Shown: positions 22,443 to 38,051, counted from the stretch's first letter. The stretch: 64,000 bases of DNA from Prochlorococcus sp. AG-388-E21 (GCA_003279855.1 QCGO01000001.1:62001-126000); one strand, 5' to 3'. Notes: generated from the sequence alone by a model not told the origin. Made by a program: numbers and translations.

Positions 22443-22665
22443 CGGTTAAAAATCTTGTAACGATGCTGATTAAACAGCTAAACATCACGATAGTAGGGGT
22501 TTTTTGGGCTTTGAGAGAGTTTTGTAAATAAATTAATTTTGTTAGTAAAACTGGCCAAATAAGCTTGTATCACTTTGGTTTCAGGTAATTTTTACCTAAA
22601 TTTTGTTAATATTTTGGTCACAATTCTCAAACTAAAGCGCCAAAATAGATAAAAATTACAAAAAA

Positions 22666-23028
22666 ATGGCAACTATCAGATTCATCCGAGAAGGTATTGA
22701 TATTCAATGTAAACCTGGCGAAAATTTAAGAGAGTTAGTAATTAAAGAGAAATTACAACTTTATGGATTAAAGGGCATTTTAGGAAACTGTGGAGGAGTA
22801 GGACAATGCAGTACCTGTTTTGTTTCAGTTGAAGGTGGTACCAAAAATTCCCTTAGCCCACTAACTGAAGTCGAGGAAGATAAACTTAAAAATAGACCTG
22901 ATAACTGGAGACTGGCATGTCAAACGCTAATAAATTCATCTGCAGTAATTCTTACTAAGCCCCAATCCCCCCCATCTAATTTGAAGGATTTGAAAGAATC
23001 TGCTGAAAACAAAAAATTACCCAGATAA
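22666..23028 (+). CDS. 2Fe-2S ferredoxin-like protein
   Basis: GNCGGVGQCSTCFVSVEGG...RLACQT Cys pattern of 2Fe-2S ferredoxin. Confidence 0.88.
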   Translation: MATIRFIREGIDIQCKPGENLRELVIKEKLQLYGLKGILGNCGGVGQCSTCFVSVEGGTKNSLSPLTEVEEDKLKNRPDNWRLACQTLINSSAVILTKPQSPPSNLKDLKESAENKKLPR

Positions 23029-23130
23029 ATTGTTTAAGACTGTTAATGAGTAAGTCGACTTTTGGATTATTTTCACTTAAATCCTATTTAAATGTTTATA
23101 GTCTTATTATTATTGAATTTGTCTTTTTAA

Positions 23131-23283
23131 ATGGAAACAACAAATTTTGGTTTTGTAGCAAGTCTTCTTTTTGTAGGAGTACCAACGATTTTTCTAATTG
23201 GTTTATTTATTTCGACCCAAGATGGGGAAAAGTCAAGCTTTTATTCAGATTCTAGTAAGGGTAAACTTGGCCCAAAACGCTAA
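23131..23283 (+). CDS. psbM: Photosystem II protein M
   Basis: My translation: METTNFGFVASLLFVGVPTIFLIGLFISTQDGEKSSFYSDSSKGKLGPKR*. Confidence 0.93.
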   Translation: METTNFGFVASLLFVGVPTIFLIGLFISTQDGEKSSFYSDSSKGKLGPKR

Positions 23284-23295
23284 GTTTATTATTTA

Positions 23296-24165
23296 ATGTT
23301 TGTAATTTCTGCTGAAAAATTTTTATTGTGGAAAAAAAAACAAATATCAAAAGGTGGAGATAATAATTCTCTCAATCTTTTGATTGATTCATTAACTGGA
23401 TTATCAAATAAAGAATTTAATTTTCTTAAAATAAAAGATGAAAAAAATCTAAATTTAAAATTAAATTTAGATTTACTCGAGTCTTATTGGGATAAACATC
23501 TTACTACTTCCATACCCATACAATATTTAACCGGAGTTACTTTTTGGAGGAATCTCAAATTAGAAGTTTCAAATAGAGTTCTTATCCCCCGACCGGAAAC
23601 AGAACTTATCATTGAAATAATTGCTGGGGTATTCAACAATAAGGAAGAAAAAATAACCTTTGTAGATCTAGGGACTGGTTCGGGTGCAATTAGCATTGCT
23701 TTAGCATTGGCTAATCCAAATTGGAATGGAATTGCCACTGATATTGATAAAAATGCTATTGACATTGCATCGAGAAATTTTGCGAATAACTCTAATCAAT
23801 CTAATTTAAAATTTTATAATGGGAATTGGTGGGATCCTCTTACGAATTACAAAGGTGAAATAGATTTAGCCGTAGCTAATCCTCCATATATTCCGCAAGA
23901 TACTTATGAATTATTACCAAAAGAAGTAAAGAATTTTGAACCTAAAAATTCTCTTTTGGGAGGGAAAGATGGCCTTGATCACATAAATGAAATAGTTCAA
24001 CATGCGCCGATATATTTGAAACATAAAGGGTGGTTATTGATTGAGAATCATTTTGATCAAGGTGACAGAGTTAAACAAATTTTTCTTGAAAATAGATTTA
24101 CTTCTGTAAAAGTATTAAAAGATTTTTCTGGGATTGGAAGATTTACAATAGGAAGATATAAATAA
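23296..24165 (+). CDS. prmC: Release-factor glutamine methyltransferase
   Basis: IPRPETELI, FVDLGTGSGAISIALA, LAVANPPYIP motif. Confidence 0.95.
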   Translation: MFVISAEKFLLWKKKQISKGGDNNSLNLLIDSLTGLSNKEFNFLKIKDEKNLNLKLNLDLLESYWDKHLTTSIPIQYLTGVTFWRNLKLEVSNRVLIPRPETELIIEIIAGVFNNKEEKITFVDLGTGSGAISIALALANPNWNGIATDIDKNAIDIASRNFANNSNQSNLKFYNGNWWDPLTNYKGEIDLAVANPPYIPQDTYELLPKEVKNFEPKNSLLGGKDGLDHINEIVQHAPIYLKHKGWLLIENHFDQGDRVKQIFLENRFTSVKVLKDFSGIGRFTIGRYK

Positions 24166-24186
24166 ATTTATTGGTTAATAATTTAA

Positions 24187-24768
24187 ATGAATGTAATAGA
24201 TCAAAAATTAGCTTTAGAAAAACTTAATAGTGGTTTGCCTATAGTTTTTCAGACTGATACTTTGCCTGCGATTGGATGCTTACCAAAGTTTTCAGAAACG
24301 ATTTATAAGATAAAGAAAAGAGATATTAAAAAACCTTTAATTTTAATGGGAGCTGAAAATTTTGAATTTGATGAGTTTGTTCATGAATCGGCATTAGGTG
24401 ATTTCAAACATATTGCTTCTTATTATTGGCCAGGGCCCTTAACAATCATTATTCCGTGCTCAGAAAAAAGAAGATCATTTTCATCCACTAGTAATTTTAC
24501 ATTGGGTTTGAGAATACCAAATTCAAAAATGGCTAAATTACTTTTAAAGGAAAGTGGACCACTACTAACCTCAAGTGCAAATCTATCAGGCTTGCCTACC
24601 GCTACAAGCGCAAAAGAAATTTCAATTAATTTGCCTAATGTAAATATGTTAGGACCAATTCCCTGGGAAAAGTGTAGTGGTAAGGCGAGTACCATAATTT
24701 CTTGGGTGAATTATGGTAAATGGAAAATAATAAGAGAAGGAGCAGTTTCAATCCCTGGTATAAAGTGA
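24187..24768 (+). CDS. Sua5/YciO/YrdC-family threonylcarbamoyl-AMP synthase-like
   Basis: GLPIVFQTDTLPAIGC, KKRDIKKPLIL, YYWPGPLTIIIPC, LLTSSANLSGLPTATSAKEI. Confidence 0.88.
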   Translation: MNVIDQKLALEKLNSGLPIVFQTDTLPAIGCLPKFSETIYKIKKRDIKKPLILMGAENFEFDEFVHESALGDFKHIASYYWPGPLTIIIPCSEKRRSFSSTSNFTLGLRIPNSKMAKLLLKESGPLLTSSANLSGLPTATSAKEISINLPNVNMLGPIPWEKCSGKASTIISWVNYGKWKIIREGAVSIPGIK

Positions 24769-24941
24769 TGATTCTTCTTATATTTTTTATTTCTCTAACA
24801 CAAATTTTTTCTTACTGGATTTTTGAACCTTTAACATATTTTTTAACTGATCTATTTAAGATAAAATTTTTACTACTTTTGCTTTTATCCCTTTTTACTT
24901 TTCTATTTACGACAAATAAAGAGGATTCAAATATGGAATAG
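24768..24941 (+). CDS. Small membrane protein
   Basis: MILLIFFISLTQIFSYWIFEPLTYFLTDLFKIKFLLLLLLSLFTFLFTTNKEDSNME*; ATG overlaps upstream stop (TGATG). Confidence 0.6.
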   Translation: MILLIFFISLTQIFSYWIFEPLTYFLTDLFKIKFLLLLLLSLFTFLFTTNKEDSNME

Positions 24942-24946
24942 AAAAA

Positions 24947-25018
24947 TGCCGGCTAACAGATTTGAACTGATGACCTTCGCTTTACAAAAGCGCTGCTCTA
25001 CCGCTGAGCTAAGCCGGC
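24947..25018 (-). tRNA. tRNA-Thr(UGU)
   Basis: Reverse complement GCCGGCTTAGCTCAGCGGTAGAGCAGCGCTTTTGTAAAGCGAAGGTCATCAGTTCAAATCTGTTAGCCGGCA; anticodon TGT. Confidence 0.95.
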
Positions 25019-25081
25019 ATAGATTTATCTTACATACTTCTAGGTGTTATTTGATAATTTATTAATTTAGATTTTTAAAAC

Positions 25082-25422
<341 letters not shown>

Positions 25423-25425
25423 TTT

Positions 25426-26241
25426 TTAAAAAATCTTTGTTTGCATTAATCTCATGAATTTATCTTTAAGGCTTTTCCCTTCATTCTTTGGATCGATAAT
25501 TGGAATATCTTTTCCTGTAAGCCTTTGGGATACGTTTAAATAGCATTTTTTAGCAGGAGATTTACTATCAGAAAGAGTAAGCGGCTCTCCTCTGTTTGTA
25601 CTTATTATTACTTGTTCATCCTCTAAAACAATACCCAGTAATGGCAATGACAGGATACTTTGCACATCTTCTATAGATAGCATTTCTTGATTAGCCATCA
25701 TATTAGGGCGAACTCTATTAATTACTAACTGTATTGGCTTTATATCAGAAGTATTTAAAATTCCTATGACTCTGTCTGCATCACGAACTGCAGATAATTC
25801 GGGATTTGTTACTACTATTGCTTCTTTGCAAGCTGAAAGAGCATTTTTAAAACCATCTTCAACTCCTGCAGGACAATCTACCAAAACGTAATCAAACTTT
25901 TCGCTAAGTAATTGACTAATTTGTTTCATGTCTTCAGGCTTCATCCAATCGAGCATTCTAGGATCACCGGCTGGTAATAGAGCTAATTTAGGCTCCTTTT
26001 TGTGCCTAACTAATGCTTGATCAAGACGACAATTCTTATCAAGAACATCTTGAGCTGTGTAAATAATACGATTTTCTAAACCTAAGAGAAGATCTAAATT
26101 CCTTAATCCAAAATCAGCATCTAGCACAGCTGTTGAAGCCCCACTATTTGCTAGGGCAATGCCAAGGTTTGCAGTTAGGGTAGTTTTACCAACCCCGCCT
26201 TTACCAGAACAGATTAAGATAGTGCGAGTATTCTTCGACAC
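25426..26241 (-). CDS. minD: Septum site-determining protein
   Basis: RTILICSGKGGVGKTTLTANLGIALA deviant Walker A, membrane-targeting C-terminus. Confidence 0.98.
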   Translation of the reverse strand: MSKNTRTILICSGKGGVGKTTLTANLGIALANSGASTAVLDADFGLRNLDLLLGLENRIIYTAQDVLDKNCRLDQALVRHKKEPKLALLPAGDPRMLDWMKPEDMKQISQLLSEKFDYVLVDCPAGVEDGFKNALSACKEAIVVTNPELSAVRDADRVIGILNTSDIKPIQLVINRVRPNMMANQEMLSIEDVQSILSLPLLGIVLEDEQVIISTNRGEPLTLSDSKSPAKKCYLNVSQRLTGKDIPIIDPKNEGKSLKDKFMRLMQTKIF

Positions 26242-26357
26242 AAAAAATAAATAATTTCATAAATAATAAGCTAGAATTAAAAGTTAAAATTTTATAAAAG
26301 TTAAGTAATTCTTAAATTTATGCCTTATGAATAAATTTATTTCAAAATATTTATTTA

Positions 26358-27020
26358 CTACAAGTTTTGATTTAGTAGATAAGGTTTGATAATTATTTTA
26401 TTGTTTTCCAAAATTGCAATTTCGGGATATTGATCCTTGGGCTTCTCTTTTGGTCCTATAGCTACAATTTCGCAGATTCTAAGTTGTAGAGGGTTTAGAT
26501 AAAGGGAGGCAATAGAAGCATTTTTATTTCCATTATTCCCGGCGATAGCGATACCAAATAATTTCCCCCATACATAAACGTTATTATTTGCAGAAATAAT
26601 AGCTCCCGGATTTACGTCACCCATAATAAAAAGATCACCATTTGAAGATATTCGATCTCCTGATCTAACTGTGCCTTTGTGAAGCATGTCCTTTTTGAGA
26701 TATGAAGGATCTAGAGGTAATTGATTTTTAAGCTCTTTGATTTTTAAAAACGTTGAGTTGATTTTTAAAGACTTTCCACTTAAGACTGTTTCTCTATTGT
26801 TTGAATAAATATTTGAAAGCTTAATGAAATGTTTTTCAAGGATAAGTTTTAATTTAGCTAATTCATATGAATTAATTTTTTCATTTTCTGTAATTAGATT
26901 TGCTGCAGCCGGGGCTTCTTTAGAAATTAAGTTGTCGCAAAAATTTTGATCAATCTCAAATTTGTTGAAAGAAAATGATTTTATAAATTCATTAGTAATA
27001 CTTTTTAAAATTAATTTCAT
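26358..27020 (-). CDS. minC: Septum site-determining protein
   Basis: HKGTVRSGDRISSNGDLFIMGDVNPGAIISANNNVYVWGKLFGIAIAG. Confidence 0.93.
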   Translation of the reverse strand: MKLILKSITNEFIKSFSFNKFEIDQNFCDNLISKEAPAAANLITENEKINSYELAKLKLILEKHFIKLSNIYSNNRETVLSGKSLKINSTFLKIKELKNQLPLDPSYLKKDMLHKGTVRSGDRISSNGDLFIMGDVNPGAIISANNNVYVWGKLFGIAIAGNNGNKNASIASLYLNPLQLRICEIVAIGPKEKPKDQYPEIAILENNKIIIKPYLLNQNL

Positions 27021-28280
27021 TTAATTTTTAGCTCTTTCGATTGCAATCTGATCCTCTATCTCTTTTCTAAACTCACCAGGATAAATAATGAGTGAAGTAT
27101 TCTTTGAAGACATCAATGTATTTATTAATTCTGATTGATTTTCCAATAGGTTTTGATATGTCCCGTCCCATATTTTTAGAGAATTATCAGACTTAAAACC
27201 CTTAAAAGATCTTTCTTTAATTCCGCAAAATATCTCTGAATCATAATTATTTTGTTTACATTTTTTTCTCGCAAAGGCTAAGATTTCTAGTCTTTTTAAT
27301 TTTGTGAGAAAACTTATATCTGATGCTTTTAGTAAGTTTCTGTCAATAAACATCTTACAAAGAGTCTCTAAAGGTTCAAAAGATTCATTTTTCCATTTCA
27401 TTAAATGGAAATAAAAAACTATATCATCATTCGCAAGGAAGTCCTTAATCTCAAGTTGGTTTGGAAAAAATATCCATCTGCGCATACTTTCATCTATCCA
27501 TAAGTCCTTATTTACGGAATTTTTTTTGATAATTTGAATAATTTTTTCTAAAATCCAAGTAGAAATTTCATTGATTCTGTGGTTATAAATAGTTCTGTAC
27601 ATCATGTTCCTTAGAACTAAAAAATGTTCAATAGCTATTACTCCTTTTGGTTTGATTGCGATATTCCCATCAGGAGAAAAAGTAAGAGCTGAAATAATTC
27701 TTTCTAAGTCTACTAATCCATATTTTGTTCCAGTGTTGTAACTATCCCGAAGCAAATAATCAAGTCGATCACAATCTATTTCACTACTAATTAATGTTTT
27801 TAAAGGTCTAGAGAATAGGTTTTTAGTTGTAAATAAGTCTCCAATTTGATTAGGTAATTCGGTTCCGAAATTCTTAAGAATTGAAGAGATAGGTGAATAA
27901 TTCTTAACTAAATTTTTTGACCATAACTCATGATCATGATCAAATATTACCTCACTTGTATGACTTAATGGACCATGGCCTAAATCATGTAAAAGAGCAG
28001 CACCAAAAAGTATGAATTTATTGTGTCTGAACTCGGGCTTTATTTCTACAAGTTTTCTATAAATCTTTCTTGCGACACAAAATACACCAATTGAGTGTGT
28101 GAATCTGCTTGATTCTGCTCCATGAAAAAGAAGAGAGGCCGCACCTAATTGTTTTATCCTTCTTAATCTCTGAAATGCCAAAGTATCAATTAGCTGCATA
28201 ATCATTAATTCTTCTGGTTTGTCTGAATCAATGATTATTTCTTTATGAATTGGATCATGAAAAATTCTTTTATTGCTCAT
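27021..28280 (-). CDS. HD-domain phosphohydrolase
   Basis: DPIHKEI, QRLRRIKQLG, FTHSIGV, LLHDLGHGPLSHTSE, EIDCDRLDYLLRDS. Confidence 0.92.
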   Translation of the reverse strand: MSNKRIFHDPIHKEIIIDSDKPEELMIMQLIDTLAFQRLRRIKQLGAASLLFHGAESSRFTHSIGVFCVARKIYRKLVEIKPEFRHNKFILFGAALLHDLGHGPLSHTSEVIFDHDHELWSKNLVKNYSPISSILKNFGTELPNQIGDLFTTKNLFSRPLKTLISSEIDCDRLDYLLRDSYNTGTKYGLVDLERIISALTFSPDGNIAIKPKGVIAIEHFLVLRNMMYRTIYNHRINEISTWILEKIIQIIKKNSVNKDLWIDESMRRWIFFPNQLEIKDFLANDDIVFYFHLMKWKNESFEPLETLCKMFIDRNLLKASDISFLTKLKRLEILAFARKKCKQNNYDSEIFCGIKERSFKGFKSDNSLKIWDGTYQNLLENQSELINTLMSSKNTSLIIYPGEFRKEIEDQIAIERAKN

Positions 28281-28317
28281 AGTTAAAAAATTATCTCAAC
28301 ATCAAAAAAATCTTTTT

Positions 28318-29628
28318 TTAATTTTCAATGTCCTTGTTTTCTAATTCATTCACTTTTTCTTCGACATCATTTTCATCAAACAAAGCGTTTAGGTATATCT
28401 CTGCATTTTTTACCCATTTATCCTCAGAATTGCCGTATTCCCTAGCCTCTGGTAGGCCTAAAATTCTATCAGGAGTTATACCCTTACCCTGAATATTATT
28501 ACCCTGAGGTGTTAAATAACTGGCAACAGTAATAGCTATACCACTATCTTCACCTAAACTTTTCAAAGACTGAATAAGTCCTTTCCCATAAGTTTGTTCA
28601 CCCATTAAGGTTGATCTCTTATTATCTTGAAGGGATCCTGCCAGGATTTCACTTGCGCTTGCAGTACCTTTGTTTACTAAAGTTACCATCGGGCCATCAA
28701 AAGAAGTATTCTTTTGAGAAATTATTGCATCCTTAAGGCCATTTCTATCTTTCGTTTCTACGATTGGTTGTTCGCTTAGAAACGAGTCAGCTACTGCAAT
28801 TCCAGAACTTACTAACCCGCCAGAGTTGTTTCTTAAATCAAGTATTACCCCCTCAACTTCTTTATCTTTGAGTTCCTGTAAAGCCTCTTCAATTTTTTTT
28901 GGAACACTTTCACTAAATTGAGTTATTCTTAGATATCCAATTGTATGAGAGTCATCTCTCAATCTCTTTGTTCTTACTGGTCTAAGGTCAACTGATCTTC
29001 TTTCTAAATCAATTTCTTTAGTCTCATCAGACATGGATTTAATTTGAACAAGAACCTTTGTTCCAGATTCTCCTCTAAGTTTTGATGCGGTATTTGCCAG
29101 ACCTAACTCGGAACAAGATATTCCATCAACTTTATCTATTTTATCTCCACTAATTATCCCTGCTTCTTCGGCAGGCGATCCTGCTAATGTCGAGATAACT
29201 TTGATTTCTTTAGTCATTTCATCTTCTCCTAATTGAAGTCCTACGCCATTTATTTCACTTCCAAAATTGCTTGTTTTCAGAAGTTCATAATCTTTTGGCT
29301 TTAATATTCTTGTAAAAGGATCTTCAAGAGGTTTCAACATATCTTCAATTGCAGAATAAGCCTCATCACTTGTTTCAATTTGTTTCTGTAATGTTTTTTG
29401 TCTAATCCTCTTCCACTGGATTTCATCAAGCCTTTCTGGATCATAATATCCCTCATTTACTAACGTCCAAGCGTCAAGCACAAATTGCTTGCTATCACTG
29501 AGCGCATTAACGCTTGGAATATACAAAAAATTGGTAGAAAAAATGCAGATCATCATGATTATGATCCATTTTTTGAATATTAAAATTTTGTTAAAAGATG
29601 AAATCATTGGGTTAAGTGTTAACACCAA
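28318..29628 (-). CDS. ctpA: C-terminal processing protease
   Basis: PDZ plus S41 peptidase GVILDLRNNSGGLVSSGIAVADSFL, LVNKGTASASEILAGSLQDNKRSTLMGEQTYGKG. Confidence 0.95.
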   Translation of the reverse strand: MVLTLNPMISSFNKILIFKKWIIIMMICIFSTNFLYIPSVNALSDSKQFVLDAWTLVNEGYYDPERLDEIQWKRIRQKTLQKQIETSDEAYSAIEDMLKPLEDPFTRILKPKDYELLKTSNFGSEINGVGLQLGEDEMTKEIKVISTLAGSPAEEAGIISGDKIDKVDGISCSELGLANTASKLRGESGTKVLVQIKSMSDETKEIDLERRSVDLRPVRTKRLRDDSHTIGYLRITQFSESVPKKIEEALQELKDKEVEGVILDLRNNSGGLVSSGIAVADSFLSEQPIVETKDRNGLKDAIISQKNTSFDGPMVTLVNKGTASASEILAGSLQDNKRSTLMGEQTYGKGLIQSLKSLGEDSGIAITVASYLTPQGNNIQGKGITPDRILGLPEAREYGNSEDKWVKNAEIYLNALFDENDVEEKVNELENKDIEN

Positions 29629-29677
29629 GTAAGTGAATTTTAAGTAAGCTTTTCATATCAAAGCTATTTTTTTTTGG

Positions 29678-30334
29678 ATGTCTGATTCTTCTTCTGTTTA
29701 TGACTGGTTTCAAGAGAGACTTGAAATTCAAGACATAACTGACGACGTAACTTCCAAGTACGTACCCCCTCATGTAAATATTTTTTACTGTTTAGGAGGC
29801 ATAACTTTAGTATGCTTCTTAATTCAATTTGCAACAGGTTTTGCAATGACTTTTTATTATAAGCCGACTGTTACCCAAGCTTACAATTCTGTTAGCTATT
29901 TAATGACTGATGTAAGTTTTGGCTGGTTAATTAGATCTGTTCATAGATGGAGTGCTTCTATGATGGTATTAATGCTCATTCTTCATGTATTTAGGGTATA
30001 TCTTACTGGAGGATTTAAAAGACCAAGAGAATTAACATGGGTAACTGGGGTTGTTATGGCTGTTATAACAGTTGCTTTCGGAGTTACTGGTTATTCACTT
30101 CCATGGGATCAGGTTGGATACTGGGCAGTTAAAATAGTTTCAGGTGTTCCTGCAGCAATACCGGTTATTGGTGATTTTATGGTTGAACTCCTTAGAGGAG
30201 GAGAAAGTGTTGGTCAATCTACTTTGACTAGATTTTATAGCCTCCATACTTTTGTTCTACCTTGGTCTTTAGCTGTTTTTATGCTTATGCATTTTTTAAT
30301 GATTCGTAAACAAGGTATTTCAGGTCCGTTATAA
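29678..30334 (+). CDS. petB: Cytochrome b6
   Basis: [38 protein letters not shown]...[28 protein letters not shown]. Confidence 0.99.
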   Translation: MSDSSSVYDWFQERLEIQDITDDVTSKYVPPHVNIFYCLGGITLVCFLIQFATGFAMTFYYKPTVTQAYNSVSYLMTDVSFGWLIRSVHRWSASMMVLMLILHVFRVYLTGGFKRPRELTWVTGVVMAVITVAFGVTGYSLPWDQVGYWAVKIVSGVPAAIPVIGDFMVELLRGGESVGQSTLTRFYSLHTFVLPWSLAVFMLMHFLMIRKQGISGPL

Positions 30335-30376
30335 ACCCTTATAATTTTAAAAACTGAACATTCTGAATTATTTTAT

Positions 30377-30859
30377 ATGTCTACTTTAAAAAAACCTGAT
30401 TTATCTGATCCGAAATTAAGAGCTAAGTTAGCTAAAGGTATGGGTCACAATTATTATGGTGAACCTGCTTGGCCAAACGATCTTTTATATATTTTCCCAG
30501 TTGTAATACTTGGAACTATTGCTTGTGTAGTTGGTCTTGCTGTCTTAGATCCGGCGATGTTGGGAGACAAAGCTAACCCATTTGCTACTCCTCTAGAAAT
30601 TTTGCCTGAGTGGTATCTCTATCCTGTATTTCAAATTCTGAGAGTTGTTCCTAATAAGTTACTTGGAATCGCACTTCAAACCTTAATTCCTCTTGGATTA
30701 ATGATTCTGCCCTTTATTGAAAATGTAAACAAATTTTCTAATCCTTTTAGAAGACCAGTTGCAATGTCAGTCTTTCTTTTTGGAACCTTTTTAACTATTT
30801 ATTTAGGAATTGGTGCTTGCTTACCTATTGATAAATCTCTTACTTTGGGGTTATTTTAA
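30377..30859 (+). CDS. petD: Cytochrome b6-f complex subunit IV
   Basis: [39 protein letters not shown]. Confidence 0.99.
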   Translation: MSTLKKPDLSDPKLRAKLAKGMGHNYYGEPAWPNDLLYIFPVVILGTIACVVGLAVLDPAMLGDKANPFATPLEILPEWYLYPVFQILRVVPNKLLGIALQTLIPLGLMILPFIENVNKFSNPFRRPVAMSVFLFGTFLTIYLGIGACLPIDKSLTLGLF

Positions 30860-30865
30860 AGTTCT

Positions 30866-32305
30866 TCAAAGATTAAACATATCTAAATCATTGTTATCTT
30901 CTCTTAGAAAGTGATGCATCAATAGAAAGCCAACTATTGTCCATGTCTGATAGGTTCTTGACTGCTGTCCAACCCATGTACCAGTAGGTCCGTCAAAATA
31001 TTCTGCCCACTCTTGTTTTGGTAATTGATTAAGTTGACACCAATAAGATTCTTCTATTAAGGATCTCATCTCTTCCATTAAAATCACATCTTCAGTAGGA
31101 AATTTCTTTTGATGTAAAAGAACAGAAGTTCCAAAATACCAAAGTAAACTTGGCCAATGACCTCCGTTGTGATAACTCCAAGGCCAGTTTTTAGGGTCTG
31201 ACCCTGTTTTATTTTGCCACTCCTCTACATCCATGTGAGGGTGACATATTCTCATCGGCATTTGTGCCATAAGATGTTGTCTGTTGTGAAGCACTAATCT
31301 AAAAAGTGCTCTTTGTTCTTCAGATGGGAGGACTCCAAACATGCATGCTAATGAATTCCCTAAGCTATAAAACCTAAAGTCAGGTCTACCAGTCCTAATG
31401 TTGCCTATTAAATATCCACCTCTGTTCTCTAACCAGTCTTGGAGCCATGAAGGAACTACCTGAGGTTGAACATTAAATTCATTAAAATGTTGGTCATCGC
31501 CGTATTGTTCTGTTGGCCTTCTTCTTAAAATTTGCATTGTTTGGCTTGTAACCCAGTAATGCTTTAAAAGAAAACTTCTTAAATCCTCAACCCATTGACT
31601 GGTAAGAATAAGTCTCTGGTCTAATAATCTACTAACATGATCTTCGCGGCTTAATTCCATTAGATTTATACAACTTTTTAAACATCCATGAAGTAAAACC
31701 TCCACTTCCAAAGGTGCGCCCCAGACATCCATTGGTCTATCAATCATAAATGCACAGTCTGGAACGAAAAGAACAGGTGTCCCCTCGAATGTTGGATGTA
31801 AAACTAAATCTAGTAAAAGTTGAATCCCTCTCTGAACACTTTGGCTTTTACCAAATGAATGGTCACCACTCTTGTTAACATAAAACCAGCATAATATTGG
31901 CCACCATAAACTTGCATCGGCAGAAGTAATTCTTCCTATAGATCTCTGACCATAGTCGCCTATTAATTTTCCTTCCTCTTCGACAAAACTTGTAGGAAAT
32001 ACCCCCCTTGTTTGATAATTGGTGCTTTGCAGCTCAAGACATACCTTTAAAAACTTTTTTACAACATCATACCTTTTTTGGGTAATGAGATAAATCATTA
32101 CAGGAACATTATCTCTTAGAAAAATTTCACCATAATTTAACTTAAGTTTTTTTGTAGGGTGTTCTAGTGCCGCAACACTGCCAACCAACTCCCCTGAAAT
32201 TTCAACTAAGGTCTTCTCAAAGTGTTTTTTTGCATTTGTTACAATTTTGTCTTCATCTGAACTTGGACGAACTCTTAAATTTTTTTGATTAAATCTTTCT
32301 GCCAT
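30866..32305 (-). CDS. Alkaline/neutral invertase (GH100)
   Basis: Recognisable neutral invertase blocks: NYGEIFLRDNVPVMIYLI, SADASLWWPILCWFYV, PKNWPWSYHNGGHWPSLLWYF, YFDGPTGTWVGQQSRTYQTWTIVGFL. Confidence 0.92.
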   Translation of the reverse strand: MAERFNQKNLRVRPSSDEDKIVTNAKKHFEKTLVEISGELVGSVAALEHPTKKLKLNYGEIFLRDNVPVMIYLITQKRYDVVKKFLKVCLELQSTNYQTRGVFPTSFVEEEGKLIGDYGQRSIGRITSADASLWWPILCWFYVNKSGDHSFGKSQSVQRGIQLLLDLVLHPTFEGTPVLFVPDCAFMIDRPMDVWGAPLEVEVLLHGCLKSCINLMELSREDHVSRLLDQRLILTSQWVEDLRSFLLKHYWVTSQTMQILRRRPTEQYGDDQHFNEFNVQPQVVPSWLQDWLENRGGYLIGNIRTGRPDFRFYSLGNSLACMFGVLPSEEQRALFRLVLHNRQHLMAQMPMRICHPHMDVEEWQNKTGSDPKNWPWSYHNGGHWPSLLWYFGTSVLLHQKKFPTEDVILMEEMRSLIEESYWCQLNQLPKQEWAEYFDGPTGTWVGQQSRTYQTWTIVGFLLMHHFLREDNNDLDMFNL

Positions 32306-32914
32306 TTCAGTTGAAACCCTTTAATTAAGCCTAGTTCTTTAAGTGGACTTTGAACAAAATAAAAATTAATTAAAAAATTTTGTATAAAAGGTTGCAAAAT
32401 TACAGTCGGATGGTTTAGTATTTTCCTCTGGGCAAAAATATTTTTTTTGCATTATTCAAACAATTATCTTAAATCTAATTTTTGGTAAGTGAATGAATTT
32501 TTTATAGATTTGATTTCGATCAGTATCTTTAGCCAGTAGAAGGGTTTTCCTTCTAAATGGGTTATTCACTTGTTGTTTAACTTTGCACCTAGAAAATTTA
32601 AAACTTAGGAACTGATGCTTTTATTGCGTCAAGAATTTATCAAATTTAGGTTTGGTAATTTTGAGATGTATTTGCAATAAAGGTGTGAGGTCCCGTCAAG
32701 AATATATAAATTGTTTTCAATTGCTAACTTTTAGTTTTTTGAAAACCAACGGATCTGAGATCTTGGAAAGTCACTTTGAAATATTTTTATTGTGCACTCA
32801 AAGTAATCCTTAATTATCTAAGGAGGCTGAACCTAAATAATTTAAGACAATCTTATTTTTATTTGGAGAAAGCAATTCATATTGAGTAGATTTTGTCTAC
32901 AAAAGGATTTGAAC

Positions 32915-34399
<1,485 letters not shown>

Positions 34400-34521
34400 C
34401 AGGGAGACAACAAAATGTAAATATTAATTTTGTCACCTTAGGTCGATCGGTATCTCAGATTCTTATTTTTGAGAATTTCAGTTTCTAAGTTTTTTCTAGG
34501 TCACACCCATCACTTTTTCCT

Positions 34522-34595
<74 letters not shown>

Positions 34596-34607
34596 TATCT
34601 CTATGTT

Positions 34608-34680
34608 GGGGGTATAGCTCAGTTGGTAGAGCGCCTGCTTTGCAAGCAGGATGTCAGCGGTTCGAGTCCGCTTACCTCCA
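34608..34680 (+). tRNA. tRNA-Ala(UGC)
   Basis: GGGGGTATAGCTCAGTTGGTAGAGCGCCTGCTTTGCAAGCAGGATGTCAGCGGTTCGAGTCCGCTTACCTCCA. Confidence 0.97.
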
Positions 34681-34950
34681 CTGAATACCACCTCTTACAT
34701 ATATTTAAAGAGGGAGAATGTTTTGAGTCGTGTCCTATTTTGCTCTGAGCGAATCTAGCTTCCTATTTTATTAAATAAACTAAGATGCTGGACTCATTGA
34801 AATTTTTTTCATTGTTTTTCAGAGAACCTTGACAACTGCATAGATTATTTTTGAAGACAATAAGCATCTTTAATGATGCAGATTTATTATTTGTGCTAAT
34901 GCATTAAATAACAATTCTATTAAGCTGATGCTTCAATTATTGAAGTTATT

Positions 34951-37828
<2,878 letters not shown>

Positions 37829-37887
37829 AAACTTAATTTATTGTCTTTAATTTATATTTTTCTATGCAGTTCTCAAGGTTCACACTA

Positions 37888-38005
37888 TCCTGGTGTTCAT
37901 GGCGATGTGGACCCACTCCGATCCATCTCGAACTCGGTTGTGAAACGCATCAGCGGCGAAAATATTTAGGGGGTAGCCCCTTGAGAAGATAGCTCAATGC
38001 CAGGT
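37888..38005 (+). rRNA. rrf: 5S ribosomal RNA
   Basis: TCCTGGTGTTCATGGCGATGTGGACCCACTCCGATCCATCTCGAACTCGG...AATGCCAGG. Confidence 0.95.
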
Positions 38006-38016
38006 AAAATATTTTT

Positions 38017-38051
38017 AAAGGGTTTACTTTTCTCAAAGTAAGCCCTTTTTT
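38017..38051 (+). terminator. rRNA operon Rho-independent terminator
   Basis: AAAGGGTTTACTTT-TCTC-AAAGTAAGCCCTTTTTT. Confidence 0.85.

Noticed and set aside
23046-23255. ORF 23046-23255 as a gene
   Set aside because: Overlaps psbM (23131-23283) in another frame; psbM is clearly recognisable.
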